Made by a program: the position numbers and the translations under genes | NCBI RefSeq assembly: GCF_030814995.1 | Contig: NZ_JAUSVX010000014.1 | Coordinates: forward strand, 1 to 64,000 | Direction of reading: 5' to 3' | Source: Labrys wisconsinensis | GTDB lineage: Bacteria > Pseudomonadota > Alphaproteobacteria > Rhizobiales > Labraceae | Length of the DNA stretch: 64,000 nt | Notes under the pieces: model-generated | Told to the model about the DNA's origin: nothing | The model's database searches: none | Seen by the model: only the letters and a program-made list of their open reading frames with translations | Part shown: one piece after another, positions 8,081 to 17,160 of the stretch | Position numbering within the stretch: position 1 is the first letter of the stretch | Layout of the letters: each line of letters begins with the position of its first letter

Positions 8081-9603
8081 GCCCGCGGCCGCTCGCCGCC
8101 CTGCTGCCGGCCGATGCCGTCCTCGACCCGCGCTTCGCCGCGATGCCGATCGTCGGCATCACGGTCGACTCGCGGGCGGCGCAGCCCGGCTGGCTGTTCT
8201 GCGCCATGCCGGGCATCAAGGCCGACGGCATGGACTTCGCCGCGCAGGCGGTTGCAAACGGCGCGGTCGCCGTGCTCGGCGAGCGCGCGGCGCCGCTGCC
8301 CGAGGGCATCGCCTTCGCCGGGGTGCCGAACGCCCGCAAGGCCTTGAGCCACGTCGCCGCCGCCTTCCATCCGCGCCAGCCCGCCACCATCGCCGCGGTC
8401 ACCGGCACCAGCGGCAAGACCTCCGTCGCCGCCTTCGTCCGCCAGATCTGGGCGGCGCTCGGCCTGCCGGCCGCCTCGATCGGCACAGTCGGCCTGGTGG
8501 CGCCCTGGGGCGAGACCTACGGCTCGCTCACCACGCCCGACCCGGTGGCGCTGCACGCCCTGCTCGACGAGGTGGCGGGGCGCGGGGTGACGCATCTGGC
8601 CATGGAAGCTTCCTCGCACGGGCTCGACCAGCACCGGCTCGACGGCGTGCGCCTCGCCGCCGGCGGCTTCACCAACCTGTCGCGCGACCATCTCGACTAT
8701 CATCCGACCCTGGAGGCCTATCGCGACGCCAAGCTGCGCCTGTTCTCCGAGCTGCTGCCGCCGGGCGCGGCGGCGGCGATCGAGACCGATCACCCCGAGG
8801 CGCAGGCCTTCGTCGATGCCGCCGCGGCGCGCGGCCTGAATGTCCTGACGGTCGGCGAAAAAGGCAGCGGCATCAAGCTGCTGTCGATCGACGTGCAAGG
8901 CTTTTCCCAGGGCCTGCGTCTGGAGCATCGCGGCGCCGTCCATGCGGTGCGGCTGCCGCTCGCCGGGCGCTTCCAGGTCGAGAATGCCCTGGTGGCGGCG
9001 GGGCTGTGCATCGGCTGCGGCGCCGAGCCCGCCGCCGTCTTCGCGGCGCTGGAGCGGCTGGAGGGCGCCAAGGGCCGGCTGGAGCGCGTCGGCGCGGTCA
9101 ACGGCGCACCGGTGTTCGTCGACTATGCCCACAAGCCCGATGCGCTGGAGAAGGCGCTGGAGGCGCTGCGCCCCTTCGTGCGCGACCGCCTGGTGGTGGT
9201 GTTCGGCTGCGGCGGCGACCGCGACCCCGGCAAGCGGCCGATGATGGGCGCCATCGCCGCGCGCCTGGCCGACCGGGTCATCGTCACCGACGACAATCCG
9301 CGCAGCGAGGACCCGGCCGCGATCCGCGCCGCCGCGCTCGCCGCAGCGCCGGGCGCGATCGAGATCGGCGACCGGGGCGAGGCGATCCGCACCGCCGTGG
9401 CCGAGCTGCGCCCGGGCGACGCCCTGCTCATCGCCGGCAAGGGCCACGAGCCCGGCCAGATCGTCGGGCGCACCGTGCTGCCCTTCTCCGACCACGAGGT
9501 CGCCAGGGCGGCGATCTCGGCCGCCGGGACGCGATCGCCCCAGGCGACCGGGGACGAACCGCATTTTTTGCCCGCCGACACCTTGAATCGAGACCAGCTT
9601 TGA
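8077..9603 (+). CDS. murE: UDP-MurNAc-L-Ala-D-Glu:meso-diaminopimelate ligase
   Basis: MurE (508 residues) adds meso-diaminopimelate to the UDP-MurNAc dipeptide with ATP in the cytoplasm. The ATP loop is T109-G-T-S-G-K-T115. The DNPR motif at residues 406-409 marks specificity for meso-DAP rather than lysine. The C-terminal Mur ligase domain ends with GKGHEPGQ and FSDHEVAR. About 25 residues past FSDHEVAR do not look like family sequence. murF, which normally follows at once, is not present before mraY. Confidence 0.96.
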   Translation: MSPRPLAALLPADAVLDPRFAAMPIVGITVDSRAAQPGWLFCAMPGIKADGMDFAAQAVANGAVAVLGERAAPLPEGIAFAGVPNARKALSHVAAAFHPRQPATIAAVTGTSGKTSVAAFVRQIWAALGLPAASIGTVGLVAPWGETYGSLTTPDPVALHALLDEVAGRGVTHLAMEASSHGLDQHRLDGVRLAAGGFTNLSRDHLDYHPTLEAYRDAKLRLFSELLPPGAAAAIETDHPEAQAFVDAAAARGLNVLTVGEKGSGIKLLSIDVQGFSQGLRLEHRGAVHAVRLPLAGRFQVENALVAAGLCIGCGAEPAAVFAALERLEGAKGRLERVGAVNGAPVFVDYAHKPDALEKALEALRPFVRDRLVVVFGCGGDRDPGKRPMMGAIAARLADRVIVTDDNPRSEDPAAIRAAALAAAPGAIEIGDRGEAIRTAVAELRPGDALLIAGKGHEPGQIVGRTVLPFSDHEVARAAISAAGTRSPQATGDEPHFLPADTLNRDQL

Positions 9604-9704
9604 TCTCAAACGCTCTCAGCCGCTTCCGATCATTGACGTAACGAGAAGGTATCGGCGGGCGCGACATTGGGTTGCGTGCGTTTCGCCTTCTCCGAGGTTT
9701 CCCC
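9604..9704 (+). other. Short murE-mraY spacer where murF would normally lie
   Basis: In most proteobacterial dcw clusters murF (about 1.4 kb) sits here. Only about 100 bases are present. No Mur ligase motif (such as a GTNGKT loop) can be read in any frame, and no terminator is evident. Confidence 0.6.
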
Positions 9705-10790
9705 ATGCTCTATTGGCTCAGCCGGTTCAGCGAACACGTCGAACTGCTCAACGTGTTCCGCTACATCACCTTTCGCACCGGCGGAGCCATCGCCACCGCG
9801 CTGCTCTTCGTGTTCTTCTTCGGTCCGGCCAGCATCTCCTGGCTTCGGGTGAAGCAGGGCAAGGGCCAGCCGATCCGCGAGGACGGGCCGCAGTCGCACC
9901 TGTCCAAGAAGGGCACGCCGACCATGGGCGGCCTGATGATCCTGTCGGGCCTGCTGGTCTCGGTGCTGCTCTGGGCCAATCTCAGCAACGCCTATGTCTG
10001 GATCGTGCTCCTGGTGACGCTCGGCTTCGGCGCCATCGGCTTCTACGACGACTATCTGAAGGTGACGAAGCAGAGCCATGCCGGCTATTCCGGCCGCGCG
10101 CGCCTGGCGCTGGAGGGCGCGGTCGCCGCTGCCGCCGCGATCGGCATCGCCTATGTCGCGGGCACGCCGCCGTTCTCGACGTCGCTGGCCTTCCCGTTCT
10201 TCAAGGACCTCCTGCTCAACCTCTCCTATTTCTTCGTCGTGCTCGCCGCCTTCATCGTCGTCGGCGCCGGCAACGCGGTCAATCTCACCGACGGGCTCGA
10301 CGGCCTCGCCATCGTGCCGGTCATGGTGGCGGCGGCGAGCTTCGGCTTCATCTCCTACCTCGCCGGCAACGCGGTGTTCTCCAACTACCTGCAGATCCAT
10401 TTCGTGCCCGGCACCGGCGAGCTCGCCATTGTCTGCGGCGCCACCATCGGCGCCGGCCTCGGCTTCCTCTGGTTCAACGCGCCGCCGGCCCAGATCTTCA
10501 TGGGCGACACCGGCTCGCTGGCCCTCGGCGGCATGATCGGCACCGTCGCCGTCGCCACCAAGCACGAGATCGTGCTCGCCGTGATCGGCGGCCTGTTCGT
10601 GCTCGAGGCGGCCTCGGTGATCATCCAGGTGATCTCGTTCCGCTACACCGGCAAGCGCGTGTTCAAGATGGCGCCGATCCACCATCATTTCGAGCAGCTC
10701 GGCTGGAAGGAGCCGCAGGTGGTGGTGCGCTTCTGGATCATCTCGGTGGTGCTGGCGCTGATCGGCCTCGCCACGCTGAAGCTGCGGTGA
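9705..10790 (+). CDS. mraY: Phospho-N-acetylmuramoyl-pentapeptide transferase
   Basis: MraY (361 residues, normal length) transfers phospho-MurNAc-pentapeptide from UDP to undecaprenyl phosphate to make lipid I. It is a ten-helix inner-membrane protein. The sequence shows KKGTPTMGG, the Asp-rich loop [33 protein letters not shown] and the HHHFE motif in [11 protein letters not shown]. The ATG at 9705 gives MLYWLSRF, the usual MraY beginning. murD follows after 4 bases. Confidence 0.96.
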   Translation: MLYWLSRFSEHVELLNVFRYITFRTGGAIATALLFVFFFGPASISWLRVKQGKGQPIREDGPQSHLSKKGTPTMGGLMILSGLLVSVLLWANLSNAYVWIVLLVTLGFGAIGFYDDYLKVTKQSHAGYSGRARLALEGAVAAAAAIGIAYVAGTPPFSTSLAFPFFKDLLLNLSYFFVVLAAFIVVGAGNAVNLTDGLDGLAIVPVMVAAASFGFISYLAGNAVFSNYLQIHFVPGTGELAIVCGATIGAGLGFLWFNAPPAQIFMGDTGSLALGGMIGTVAVATKHEIVLAVIGGLFVLEAASVIIQVISFRYTGKRVFKMAPIHHHFEQLGWKEPQVVVRFWIISVVLALIGLATLKLR

Positions 10791-10794
10791 GCCC

Positions 10795-12177
10795 ATGACG
10801 CCGATCACCTCGCTGGCCGGCCGCACGCTCGCCGTGTTCGGCCTCGGCGGCTCCGGCCTCGCCACGGCGCTGGCGCTCCAGGCCGGCGGCGCCCGCCCGA
10901 TCGTCTGGGACGACAGCGCCGCCAAGGTCGAGGAGGCGCGGGGCCGGGGCCTCGACGCGCAGCCGTTGGACAAGCTCGACTGGAGCGGGATCGCCGCCCT
11001 GGTGCTCTCGCCCGGCGTGCCGCTGACCCATCCCGAGCCGCACTGGACGGCGAAGCTGGCGCGCTCGCACGGCGTCGAGATCGTCGGCGACATCGAGCTC
11101 TTCGCCCGCGAGCGCCGCGCCGTCGCCCCGGAGGCGCCGTTCATCGCCATCACCGGCACCAACGGCAAGTCGACCACCACGGCCCTGATCGCCCATCTCT
11201 TCGCCGCGGCCGGCCGTGACGTGCAGCTCGGCGGCAATATCGGCACGGCGATCCTGTCGCTTGAGCCGCCGTCACCGGCGCGCGTGCATGTCATCGAGTG
11301 CTCGTCCTTCCAGATCGACCTCGCGCCGACCATCGACCCCTCGGTCGCGGTGCTGCTCAACGTCACCGAGGATCATCTCGACCGCCACGGCACCATGGAG
11401 GCCTATGCCGCGATCAAGGCCCGGCTCGCCGCCGGCGCGCGCACGGCGATCGTCGGCGTCGACGATGACTGGACGCGAGCCATCGCCGACCGGCTGGAGA
11501 GCGAGGGGCACAGGGTGGTGCGCATCTCCGTGCTGCGGCGCCTGCCCGACGGCGTCTATGCCGAGGGCGAGACCATCGTCCGTGCCAAGGGCGGCGTGCC
11601 CGAGCCGGTGGCGAGCCTTGCCGGCATCGGCTCGCTGCGCGGCGCCCACAATGCCCAGAATGCCTGCGCGGCCTTCGCCGCGGCCTCGGCGGCCGGGCTC
11701 TCGCCCGCCGAGATCCAGGCGGGCATGGCGAGCTTTCCCGGGCTTGCCCATCGCATGCAGCAGGTCGGCCGGCGCGGACCGGTGCTGTTCGTCAACGATT
11801 CCAAGGCGACCAACGCCGACGCCGCCGCCAAGGCGCTCGCCTCCTTCGACACCATGTTCTGGATCGCCGGCGGCAAGCCCAAGACCGGCGGCATCGCCGC
11901 GCTGGAGGGCTTTTTTCCGAAGATCGTCAAGGCTTACCTGATCGGCGCGGCCACGGAGGAGTTCGCCGCGACGCTCGAAGGCAAGGTGCCGTTCGTGCGC
12001 GCCGGCACCATCGCCAACGCCGTCGAGCTCGCCGCCGCCGACGCGGGCGCGTCGGGCCTGGCCGAGCCGGTGGTGCTGCTCTCGCCGGCCTGCGCCTCGT
12101 TCGACCAGTTCCGGAATTTCGAGGAGCGGGGCAAGGCGTTCGAGGCGGCGGTGAAGGCGGTGGTGGGGGAGGAGTGA
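10795..12177 (+). CDS. murD: UDP-MurNAc-L-alanine:D-glutamate ligase
   Basis: MurD (460 residues) adds D-glutamate to UDP-MurNAc-L-Ala with ATP. The N-terminal Rossmann domain has [12 protein letters not shown]. The ATP loop is TGTNGKST (about residues 120-127). Other markers are [25 protein letters not shown] and [16 protein letters not shown]. It is the last gene of the dcw block here: ftsW, murG, murC, murB, ddl, ftsQ, ftsA and ftsZ do not follow. A barstar gene begins 73 bases downstream. Confidence 0.96.
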   Translation: MTPITSLAGRTLAVFGLGGSGLATALALQAGGARPIVWDDSAAKVEEARGRGLDAQPLDKLDWSGIAALVLSPGVPLTHPEPHWTAKLARSHGVEIVGDIELFARERRAVAPEAPFIAITGTNGKSTTTALIAHLFAAAGRDVQLGGNIGTAILSLEPPSPARVHVIECSSFQIDLAPTIDPSVAVLLNVTEDHLDRHGTMEAYAAIKARLAAGARTAIVGVDDDWTRAIADRLESEGHRVVRISVLRRLPDGVYAEGETIVRAKGGVPEPVASLAGIGSLRGAHNAQNACAAFAAASAAGLSPAEIQAGMASFPGLAHRMQQVGRRGPVLFVNDSKATNADAAAKALASFDTMFWIAGGKPKTGGIAALEGFFPKIVKAYLIGAATEEFAATLEGKVPFVRAGTIANAVELAAADAGASGLAEPVVLLSPACASFDQFRNFEERGKAFEAAVKAVVGEE

Positions 12178-12250
12178 GGCGATCGGGGGCACCTATCCGC
12201 ACAAGCCTGCCGGCGGAGGAGGCGCCGTTGATGACGCCGTGGGGGCAGCT

Positions 12251-12697
12251 ATGACTTCGATCGATGATGGCTTCCTCTACTACGAGAGGGAGTATGCGGG
12301 TGAGCCGGGCGAACGCGTCCTGAGCATCCCCGCAGGCATCGGCTCGAAGGATGCCTTGCTCGCCGCGCTCGACGGCGCTGCGCATTTTCCATATTTCGGC
12401 TGGAACTGGGACGCGCTGGACGAGTGCCTGAGGGACCTTCAATGGATTCCTGAGAATCGGATCGTTGTCCGTCATGCCGATCTGCCGCTGAAGAATGAGC
12501 CTGACGAATGCGCGATCTACCTGGACATCTTGAAGTCGGCGATCCAGGACTGGGCCCGCGACGAGCGCGGTCCAGCCTTGCGCAAGCAGTTCCCGGACTT
12601 GATCTACGTAGAGCACACATTGGTGGCAGTATTTCCGGTGGCCGTGCGGCTGGACATCGAGACGATGATGGCGCCGGCGAGACGTGCGGAGCTATGA
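12251..12697 (+). CDS. Barstar-family RNase inhibitor (orphan)
   Basis: This 148-residue protein carries the barstar signature FPYFGWNWDALDECLRDLQW (residues about 40-60), the region that in barstar binds the barnase active site. Barstar-like proteins are usually immunity partners of secreted barnase-type RNases or polymorphic toxins. No barnase-like gene is adjacent, so it is an orphan. An in-frame GTG at 12239 would add four residues. It lies between murD and a NUDIX gene on the same strand. Confidence 0.8.
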   Translation: MTSIDDGFLYYEREYAGEPGERVLSIPAGIGSKDALLAALDGAAHFPYFGWNWDALDECLRDLQWIPENRIVVRHADLPLKNEPDECAIYLDILKSAIQDWARDERGPALRKQFPDLIYVEHTLVAVFPVAVRLDIETMMAPARRAEL

Positions 12698-12830
12698 CTA
12701 TGCGGATTGTGCGGACAGTTGATTTTTCTCACTGCCCGGCTGGGCTGGAGCATGGTCCGAGTAAACTGTCCCGGTAATCGGCCGATCGCATCGCTTTGGC
12801 GACGATCGGCACATCTGGTATCGGTCATCC

Positions 12831-13277
12831 ATGCTTCTTGCCACCGTGCCAAAGGCATTTGTCTACCTGACGCGCCGGGGACGTGATCTGCTCCTCTTGG
12901 CGCATCCTGATCACCCCGATGCGGGACTCCAGGTGCCGGCCGGCACAATCCAGACGGGAGAGACCCCGGCCCAGGCCGCAGCCAGAGAGCTGGCCGAGGA
13001 GACCGGGATAGGCCACGTCGGAATTGACGATTTTCTCGGCGAGACCATTTACGATATGCGCTCGTTTGGCAGGCAGGAACTGCACCATCGGTTCTTCTAT
13101 CATGCTCATTTTGACGGCGATGGCCCGGAGCGATGGTGTCATTTTGAAGAGCACGCAGGCACTGCGCCAATCCGGTTTGATCTGTTCTGGTGGAGTTCTT
13201 CTCGAGGTCTTCCGGATCTGATCGCGGGACATGGCGATCTGCTGCACCGGCTTTCAATATTCTCCCGCGACACTTGA
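12831..13277 (+). CDS. NUDIX hydrolase
   Basis: This 148-residue protein has a complete Nudix box. It runs from G43 of GTIQTGE through ARELAEETGI, matching G-x5-E-x7-REU-xEE-x-GU, the metal-binding site that hydrolyses nucleoside diphosphate derivatives. The substrate is not evident. The ATG at 12831 gives an N-terminus (VPKAFVYLTRRGRDLLLLAH) that forms the first strands of the fold. It converges with the Fsr-like exporter gene, with a gap of about 30 bases. Confidence 0.88.
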   Translation: MLLATVPKAFVYLTRRGRDLLLLAHPDHPDAGLQVPAGTIQTGETPAQAAARELAEETGIGHVGIDDFLGETIYDMRSFGRQELHHRFFYHAHFDGDGPERWCHFEEHAGTAPIRFDLFWWSSSRGLPDLIAGHGDLLHRLSIFSRDT

Positions 13278-13307
13278 CGGCCGCTCTCTGCCCCTTCCGG
13301 TCCCGCG

Positions 13308-14540
13308 TCAGGGCTTCGCCGGCAGGCGCGGCAGGAACACTGTCAGAAGGCCGATGACCGGCAGGAACGAGCAGGCCTTGTAGACGTTCTCGATGCCGAT
13401 GCTGTCGGTCAGTCCGCCGAGGAAGGCGGCTGCGATGCCGCCGAGCGCGAAATTCAGGCCGTAGAACAGGCCGCCGATCAGGCCGATGCGCTTGGGGACC
13501 AGATCCATGGCGTAGATCATGATCGAGGCAAAGGCGCTGGCCATCATCACGTTGATGATGACCGTCAGAACCCCGGTCCAGAACAGGTCCACGTATGGCA
13601 GCAGCAGCGTGAACGGCAGTGGGCCGACAATCGAGATCCAGATGACGCGGTAGCGGCCGATCCTGTCTCCGACGATGCCGCCGAGGAGCACGCCGGCGGC
13701 CGAAGCGATGAAGATGATGAACAGCATCACCTGCGATGTCGCAATCGACACGCCGAAACGATCCATCAGGTAGAATGTGTAGAACGATCGGAAGCTTTCC
13801 AGATAGGAGAGCTTCGAGGCCATCAGGACGGTCAGGATCACCAGGCCGAACACGATGGTGCCGCGCGAGTACGATGCTTGCCTGCCCTGCGCATGCGCCT
13901 GCGAGGCCAGGGCATTGAACTGCGTGCGGATCGCGGCTTGCCGCCGGGCGGTCCAGGTCAGCAGCACCATGGCCAGGATCGCCATGGCGGCGAACATCGC
14001 CAGGCTGCTCTGCCCGCGGGGCACGATGATGAAGGCGGCGAGGAGCGGGCCGAGCGCGCCGCCGATCTGTCCTCCCACCTGGAAGATGCCCTGGGCCAGG
14101 CCCTGCCTGCCGCCCGAGGCGTAGCGGGCCGACCGCGTGGCTTCGGGGTGAAAGATCGACGAGCCGATGCCGACGAGCGTGACGGAGATCAGGACGAGCG
14201 CGTAGCTCGTCGCGTAAGCCAGGCTGAGCAGGCCGACGAGCGTGAAGATCATTCCCACCGCGCCCGAGTAGGGCAGGGGATGGCGGTCCGTATAAAGGCC
14301 GATTGCGGGCTGAAAGAGCGCGCCGGCGATCTGGAATGTCAAAGTGATCATTCCGATCTTGGCGAAATCCAGCGAAAATTCGCTCTTGAGTATCGGATAG
14401 ACCGCGGGGATCAGGGACTGGACGGTGTCGTTCAGCAGATGCGAAAGACCCAGCGCGAGCAGGACCGCCATGTAGACATTGGGTCGCGCGGCAGGCGTTG
14501 CGCGGCTATCCGGTTCCGCATCGGCAGAAAGCGTGCTCAT
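13308..14540 (-). CDS. MFS exporter, fosmidomycin-resistance (Fsr) type, copy 1
   Basis: This 410-residue protein has 12 predicted membrane helices. Hallmarks of the Fsr family are GLSHLLNDTVQSLIPAVYP near the start, GIGSSIFHPEATRSAR, and GGRQGLAQGIFQVGGQIG with LGPLLAA. Fsr exports fosmidomycin; natural substrates of most members are unknown. The ATG at 14540 follows GGAAACGGCCG, and the first 25 residues are non-conserved. A second Fsr-type gene occurs at 39431-40654. It lies downstream of the double-glycine peptide gene on the same strand, separated by about 200 bases with a strong hairpin. Confidence 0.85.
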   Translation of the reverse strand: MSTLSADAEPDSRATPAARPNVYMAVLLALGLSHLLNDTVQSLIPAVYPILKSEFSLDFAKIGMITLTFQIAGALFQPAIGLYTDRHPLPYSGAVGMIFTLVGLLSLAYATSYALVLISVTLVGIGSSIFHPEATRSARYASGGRQGLAQGIFQVGGQIGGALGPLLAAFIIVPRGQSSLAMFAAMAILAMVLLTWTARRQAAIRTQFNALASQAHAQGRQASYSRGTIVFGLVILTVLMASKLSYLESFRSFYTFYLMDRFGVSIATSQVMLFIIFIASAAGVLLGGIVGDRIGRYRVIWISIVGPLPFTLLLPYVDLFWTGVLTVIINVMMASAFASIMIYAMDLVPKRIGLIGGLFYGLNFALGGIAAAFLGGLTDSIGIENVYKACSFLPVIGLLTVFLPRLPAKP

Positions 14541-14676
14541 CGGCCGTTTCCAGGAGTTCTTGTTGTCGAGGCGGGGTCCAGCGGTGAAGTATCCGTAGGC
14601 CGATTGTCGATTACAGGGATACTCCACGGAATTCCAGCTGCGTCAGACCCGCGCTGCCGGCTTGTGCAAAGACCGC

Positions 14677-14711
14677 GGGCTCGGCAGGCCCTGGATGCGC
14701 CTGCCGAGCCC
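14677..14711 (-). terminator. Terminator-like hairpin after the double-glycine peptide gene
   Basis: GGGCTCGGCAGGC (14677-14689) and GCCTGCCGAGCCC (14699-14711) form a perfect 13-bp stem with a 9-base loop. It is 26 bases past the peptide stop on the minus strand. Only a weak T-rich stretch (GGTCTTTG) follows, so it may attenuate or protect an mRNA 3' end rather than fully terminate. Confidence 0.5.
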
Positions 14712-14737
14712 GTGGGCATGGGCGATGTCGCGAGGGG

Positions 14738-14935
14738 TCAGCTGATGCTGCTGACCTTGCCGTTGACGTCATAGGTGAGGGTCACGCCCCAGACCGTCAG
14801 CGAGCCGCCGCGGGCGTCGATGACGTTCGAGCTCGTGTAGTCGGGGTCCGTTCTCATGCCACCGCCGATCTGTTCGAGCTCGTCCTCGGACAGGTCCCGC
14901 AACTCGGTGGCCGGCATGTCGCTGGCATGCGTCAT
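14738..14935 (-). CDS. Small peptide with a double-glycine (bacteriocin-type) leader
   Basis: This 65-residue ORF has a textbook double-glycine leader: LRDLSEDELEQIGGG (residues 12-26) matches the LSxxELxxIxGG rule recognised by C39 peptidase-containing ABC exporters. The part after the glycines, about 39 residues starting MRTDPDYTSS, is rich in Ser, Thr, Asp and Gly, has no Cys and ends in a likely beta-rich stretch (LTVWGVTLTYDVNGKVSSIS). AGGAG lies 6 bases before the ATG. It lies 125 bases after the SDR gene on the same strand and is followed by a 13-bp hairpin. No C39 transporter or RiPP-modifying enzyme is in the window. It could be a bacteriocin/RiPP precursor or a signalling peptide; the role is unknown. 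Confidence 0.75.
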   Translation of the reverse strand: MTHASDMPATELRDLSEDELEQIGGGMRTDPDYTSSNVIDARGGSLTVWGVTLTYDVNGKVSSIS

Positions 14936-15060
14936 GGTGCTGCTCCTGGTTCGTTGGGCGCAGGGCGGCGAGTCCGTCGCTGCGTGGTGCTTTGTCGGAC
15001 GGATCGTCGTGCCGGGCTGTGACGATGGGCACACGCCTCGCGAAGGCGGCGCGCGGCCTC

Positions 15061-15858
15061 CTAAGCCTGCGCCGCGTAGCCGCCGTCGACGGGAAGGGCG
15101 ATGCCGGTGACGAAGTCGGAGCCCGGGCCGGCCAGGAACACCGCAGCAGCGGCGAGGTCGTCGGGCCTGCCCCAGCGTCCGGCCGGCGTCCGGGCGATCA
15201 CCTGGTCGTGCAGATGCGGCGTCGCCGCGCGGCCGCGGATGGTCAGGTCGGTCTCGATCCAGCCGGGCAGGATGGCGTTGACGCGGATGCCGTGCTGCGC
15301 CCAGGCCGAGGCCAGCGCCTTGGTCAGCTGCACCACGCCGCCCTTGCTGGCGCCATAGGGCGCCGCAAAGCCCGCGCCGAACAGCGAGGTCATCGAGCCG
15401 ATGTTGATGATCTTGCCGCCCGTCCGCTTCATCATGGGAAAGACGGCCATGGTGGCGAGGAAGGCGCTGGTGAGGTTGGCGTCGAGGAGCATGTGCCATT
15501 CCTCCAGGCTGTACTCCTCCGGCTGCTTGCGCACATTGGTGCCGGCATTGTTCACTAGGATGTCGATCCGCCCGAAGGCGGCGAAAGCCTCCGCCGCCAG
15601 GCGCTTGCAGTCCTCCTCCCGCGTCACGTCGGCGTTGAGGGCCATCACCGTGGCGCCGGCCTCGGCCAGGTCCCGCTCGGCGCGGCGGTTCTTCTCGTCG
15701 CTGCGGCCGGCGATGACGATCCCGGCGCCGGCCGCGGCGAGGCCCCGGGCGATCGCCAGGCCGATGCCGCCGTTGCCGCCGGTGACGATCGCGACCTTTC
15801 CCGAAAGATCGAACGCCGCGGCGAGGCCGGGCGGCGGCTGATGCCTCGAAGGGGTCAT
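15061..15858 (-). CDS. Short-chain dehydrogenase/reductase
   Basis: This 265-residue classical SDR has TGGNGGIG for NAD(P) binding, NNAG, the catalytic Ser in INIGSMTSL, the YxxxK pair in YGASK, and a C-terminal PVDGGY. It is closest in style to gluconate 5-dehydrogenase / 2-deoxy-D-gluconate 3-dehydrogenase types, which oxidise a sugar-acid hydroxyl. The ATG at 15858 is 34 bases after the DegT stop, so the two genes are likely one transcript. The exact substrate is not visible; the context suggests an amino sugar, cyclitol or sugar acid. Confidence 0.88.
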   Translation of the reverse strand: MTPSRHQPPPGLAAAFDLSGKVAIVTGGNGGIGLAIARGLAAAGAGIVIAGRSDEKNRRAERDLAEAGATVMALNADVTREEDCKRLAAEAFAAFGRIDILVNNAGTNVRKQPEEYSLEEWHMLLDANLTSAFLATMAVFPMMKRTGGKIINIGSMTSLFGAGFAAPYGASKGGVVQLTKALASAWAQHGIRVNAILPGWIETDLTIRGRAATPHLHDQVIARTPAGRWGRPDDLAAAAVFLAGPGSDFVTGIALPVDGGYAAQA

Positions 15859-15892
15859 GGTGCCTCGCGAGCCGTCCGGGTGCCCGGCGCGG

Positions 15893-17146
15893 TCATCCCT
15901 GCTGCCCATAGGCCGCCACGACCTTGGCGATGGCGGCGGCGATCTCTCCCGGATGGTCGTCGCCGAAGCCCTCCGTCCACCACATGCACACCGTCTCCCG
16001 GCAGGCCTTCTCGGCCACCGGACAGATCTCGTCGGCATAGTTCCAGTTGCGCGCCGCAGCCAGGGTGAAGGGCCAGCCGGACGTGCCGAAGGTCTTGTGC
16101 TCGCGGATCACGGGGTACTTGTAGAGGGGGATCGGGCCGGGATAGCCGACGAAGCCGTCGATGCCCTCGGCGGTGAGCGCCTTCATCACCTGGGTCACGG
16201 GGACACGCAGGCGCTCGGGCGCCAGGCGAAAGCCATAGAAGAAGAACGTGCCTTGCGTCTCCGCGCGGATCGCGATGGGCTCGACGTCGACGCCAGCGAG
16301 CGCCGCGGTCAGCCGCTCGGCCGAGCGGATACGGCGCTCCACCATGCCGGGCAGCTTGCGCAGCTGGGCCAGGCCGACCGCCGCCTGCAGCTCGGTCATG
16401 TGGTAGTTCGGCGCCAGGAACAGATGGTCGCGGCCGCCCTTGTCGCGCGGCCAGCCCTTGTCGGCGCATTGGCGCAGGGCGCGCCCGAAACGCCCGTCCT
16501 CGCGGGCGATCACCATGCCGCCGTCACCGGTGGTCATGTGCTTGGACTGCTGGAAGCTGAAGCAGCCGATGTCGCCCATCGTCCCGCACAGGCGCCCCCG
16601 GTCCGTCGCCAGCAGGGCCTGGGCGCAGTCCTCGATGACGAAGAGGCCATAGCGCGCCGCGATGGCCATGATCGCGTCCATGTCGGCGGGGTTGCCGTAG
16701 ATATGGGTGACGATGATGGCGCGCGTCCGCTCGGTGATCCGCTCCTCGACCGAGGCGGGGTCGAGGCTCTGGGTGCGGGGATCGACGTCGGCGAACACGG
16801 GAACGGCGAGCTGCGACAGCACGGGGATGGCCGTCCCCATGTCGGTGATAGGGGAGAGGATGACCTCGTCGCCCGGCTCGGGGTTGAGATAGAGCAGGGC
16901 GGTGTGCAACGCGGCCGTGCCGCTGCTGACGGAGACGGCGCTCTCCACGCCATAGAGCGCGGCGAAGGCGGCCTCGAACTCGGCAGTCTTGCGGCCGTAG
17001 AGGAACGACAGGCTGCCGGATGTGATCACCTCCCGCAATTGCTCCAGTTCCTCCGCGCCGAGCGAGCGGCCGGAGGCGTCGCGGATGCTGGGGAGGCGCT
17101 CCGGGATGACCGGTGAGCCGCCGTCGATGGCCAATGGAGACGTCAT
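15893..17146 (-). CDS. DegT/DnrJ/EryC1 (StsC-like) PLP aminotransferase
   Basis: This 417-residue PLP enzyme of the DegT/DnrJ/EryC1 family has the PLP-binding FVIEDCAQA segment and the Schiff-base Lys in FSFQQSKHMTTGDGG, a motif close to the inosose aminotransferases (StsC type) and AHBA synthase. Such enzymes transfer an amino group to or from a keto-sugar or keto-cyclitol. It heads the DegT-SDR pair. The 203-base gap to the upstream regulator gene is occupied by a mosaic repeat. Direction (biosynthesis or breakdown) cannot be told from sequence; the neighbouring importer favours catabolism. Confidence 0.87.
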   Translation of the reverse strand: MTSPLAIDGGSPVIPERLPSIRDASGRSLGAEELEQLREVITSGSLSFLYGRKTAEFEAAFAALYGVESAVSVSSGTAALHTALLYLNPEPGDEVILSPITDMGTAIPVLSQLAVPVFADVDPRTQSLDPASVEERITERTRAIIVTHIYGNPADMDAIMAIAARYGLFVIEDCAQALLATDRGRLCGTMGDIGCFSFQQSKHMTTGDGGMVIAREDGRFGRALRQCADKGWPRDKGGRDHLFLAPNYHMTELQAAVGLAQLRKLPGMVERRIRSAERLTAALAGVDVEPIAIRAETQGTFFFYGFRLAPERLRVPVTQVMKALTAEGIDGFVGYPGPIPLYKYPVIREHKTFGTSGWPFTLAAARNWNYADEICPVAEKACRETVCMWWTEGFGDDHPGEIAAAIAKVVAAYGQQG

Positions 17147-17160
17147 GGTGCTCTTCCCCC

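Noticed and set aside
14541-14719. A small minus-strand ORF between the Fsr-like exporter and the peptide gene
   Set aside because: It covers the strong hairpin at 14677-14711, has no ribosome site and no conserved-looking sequence.
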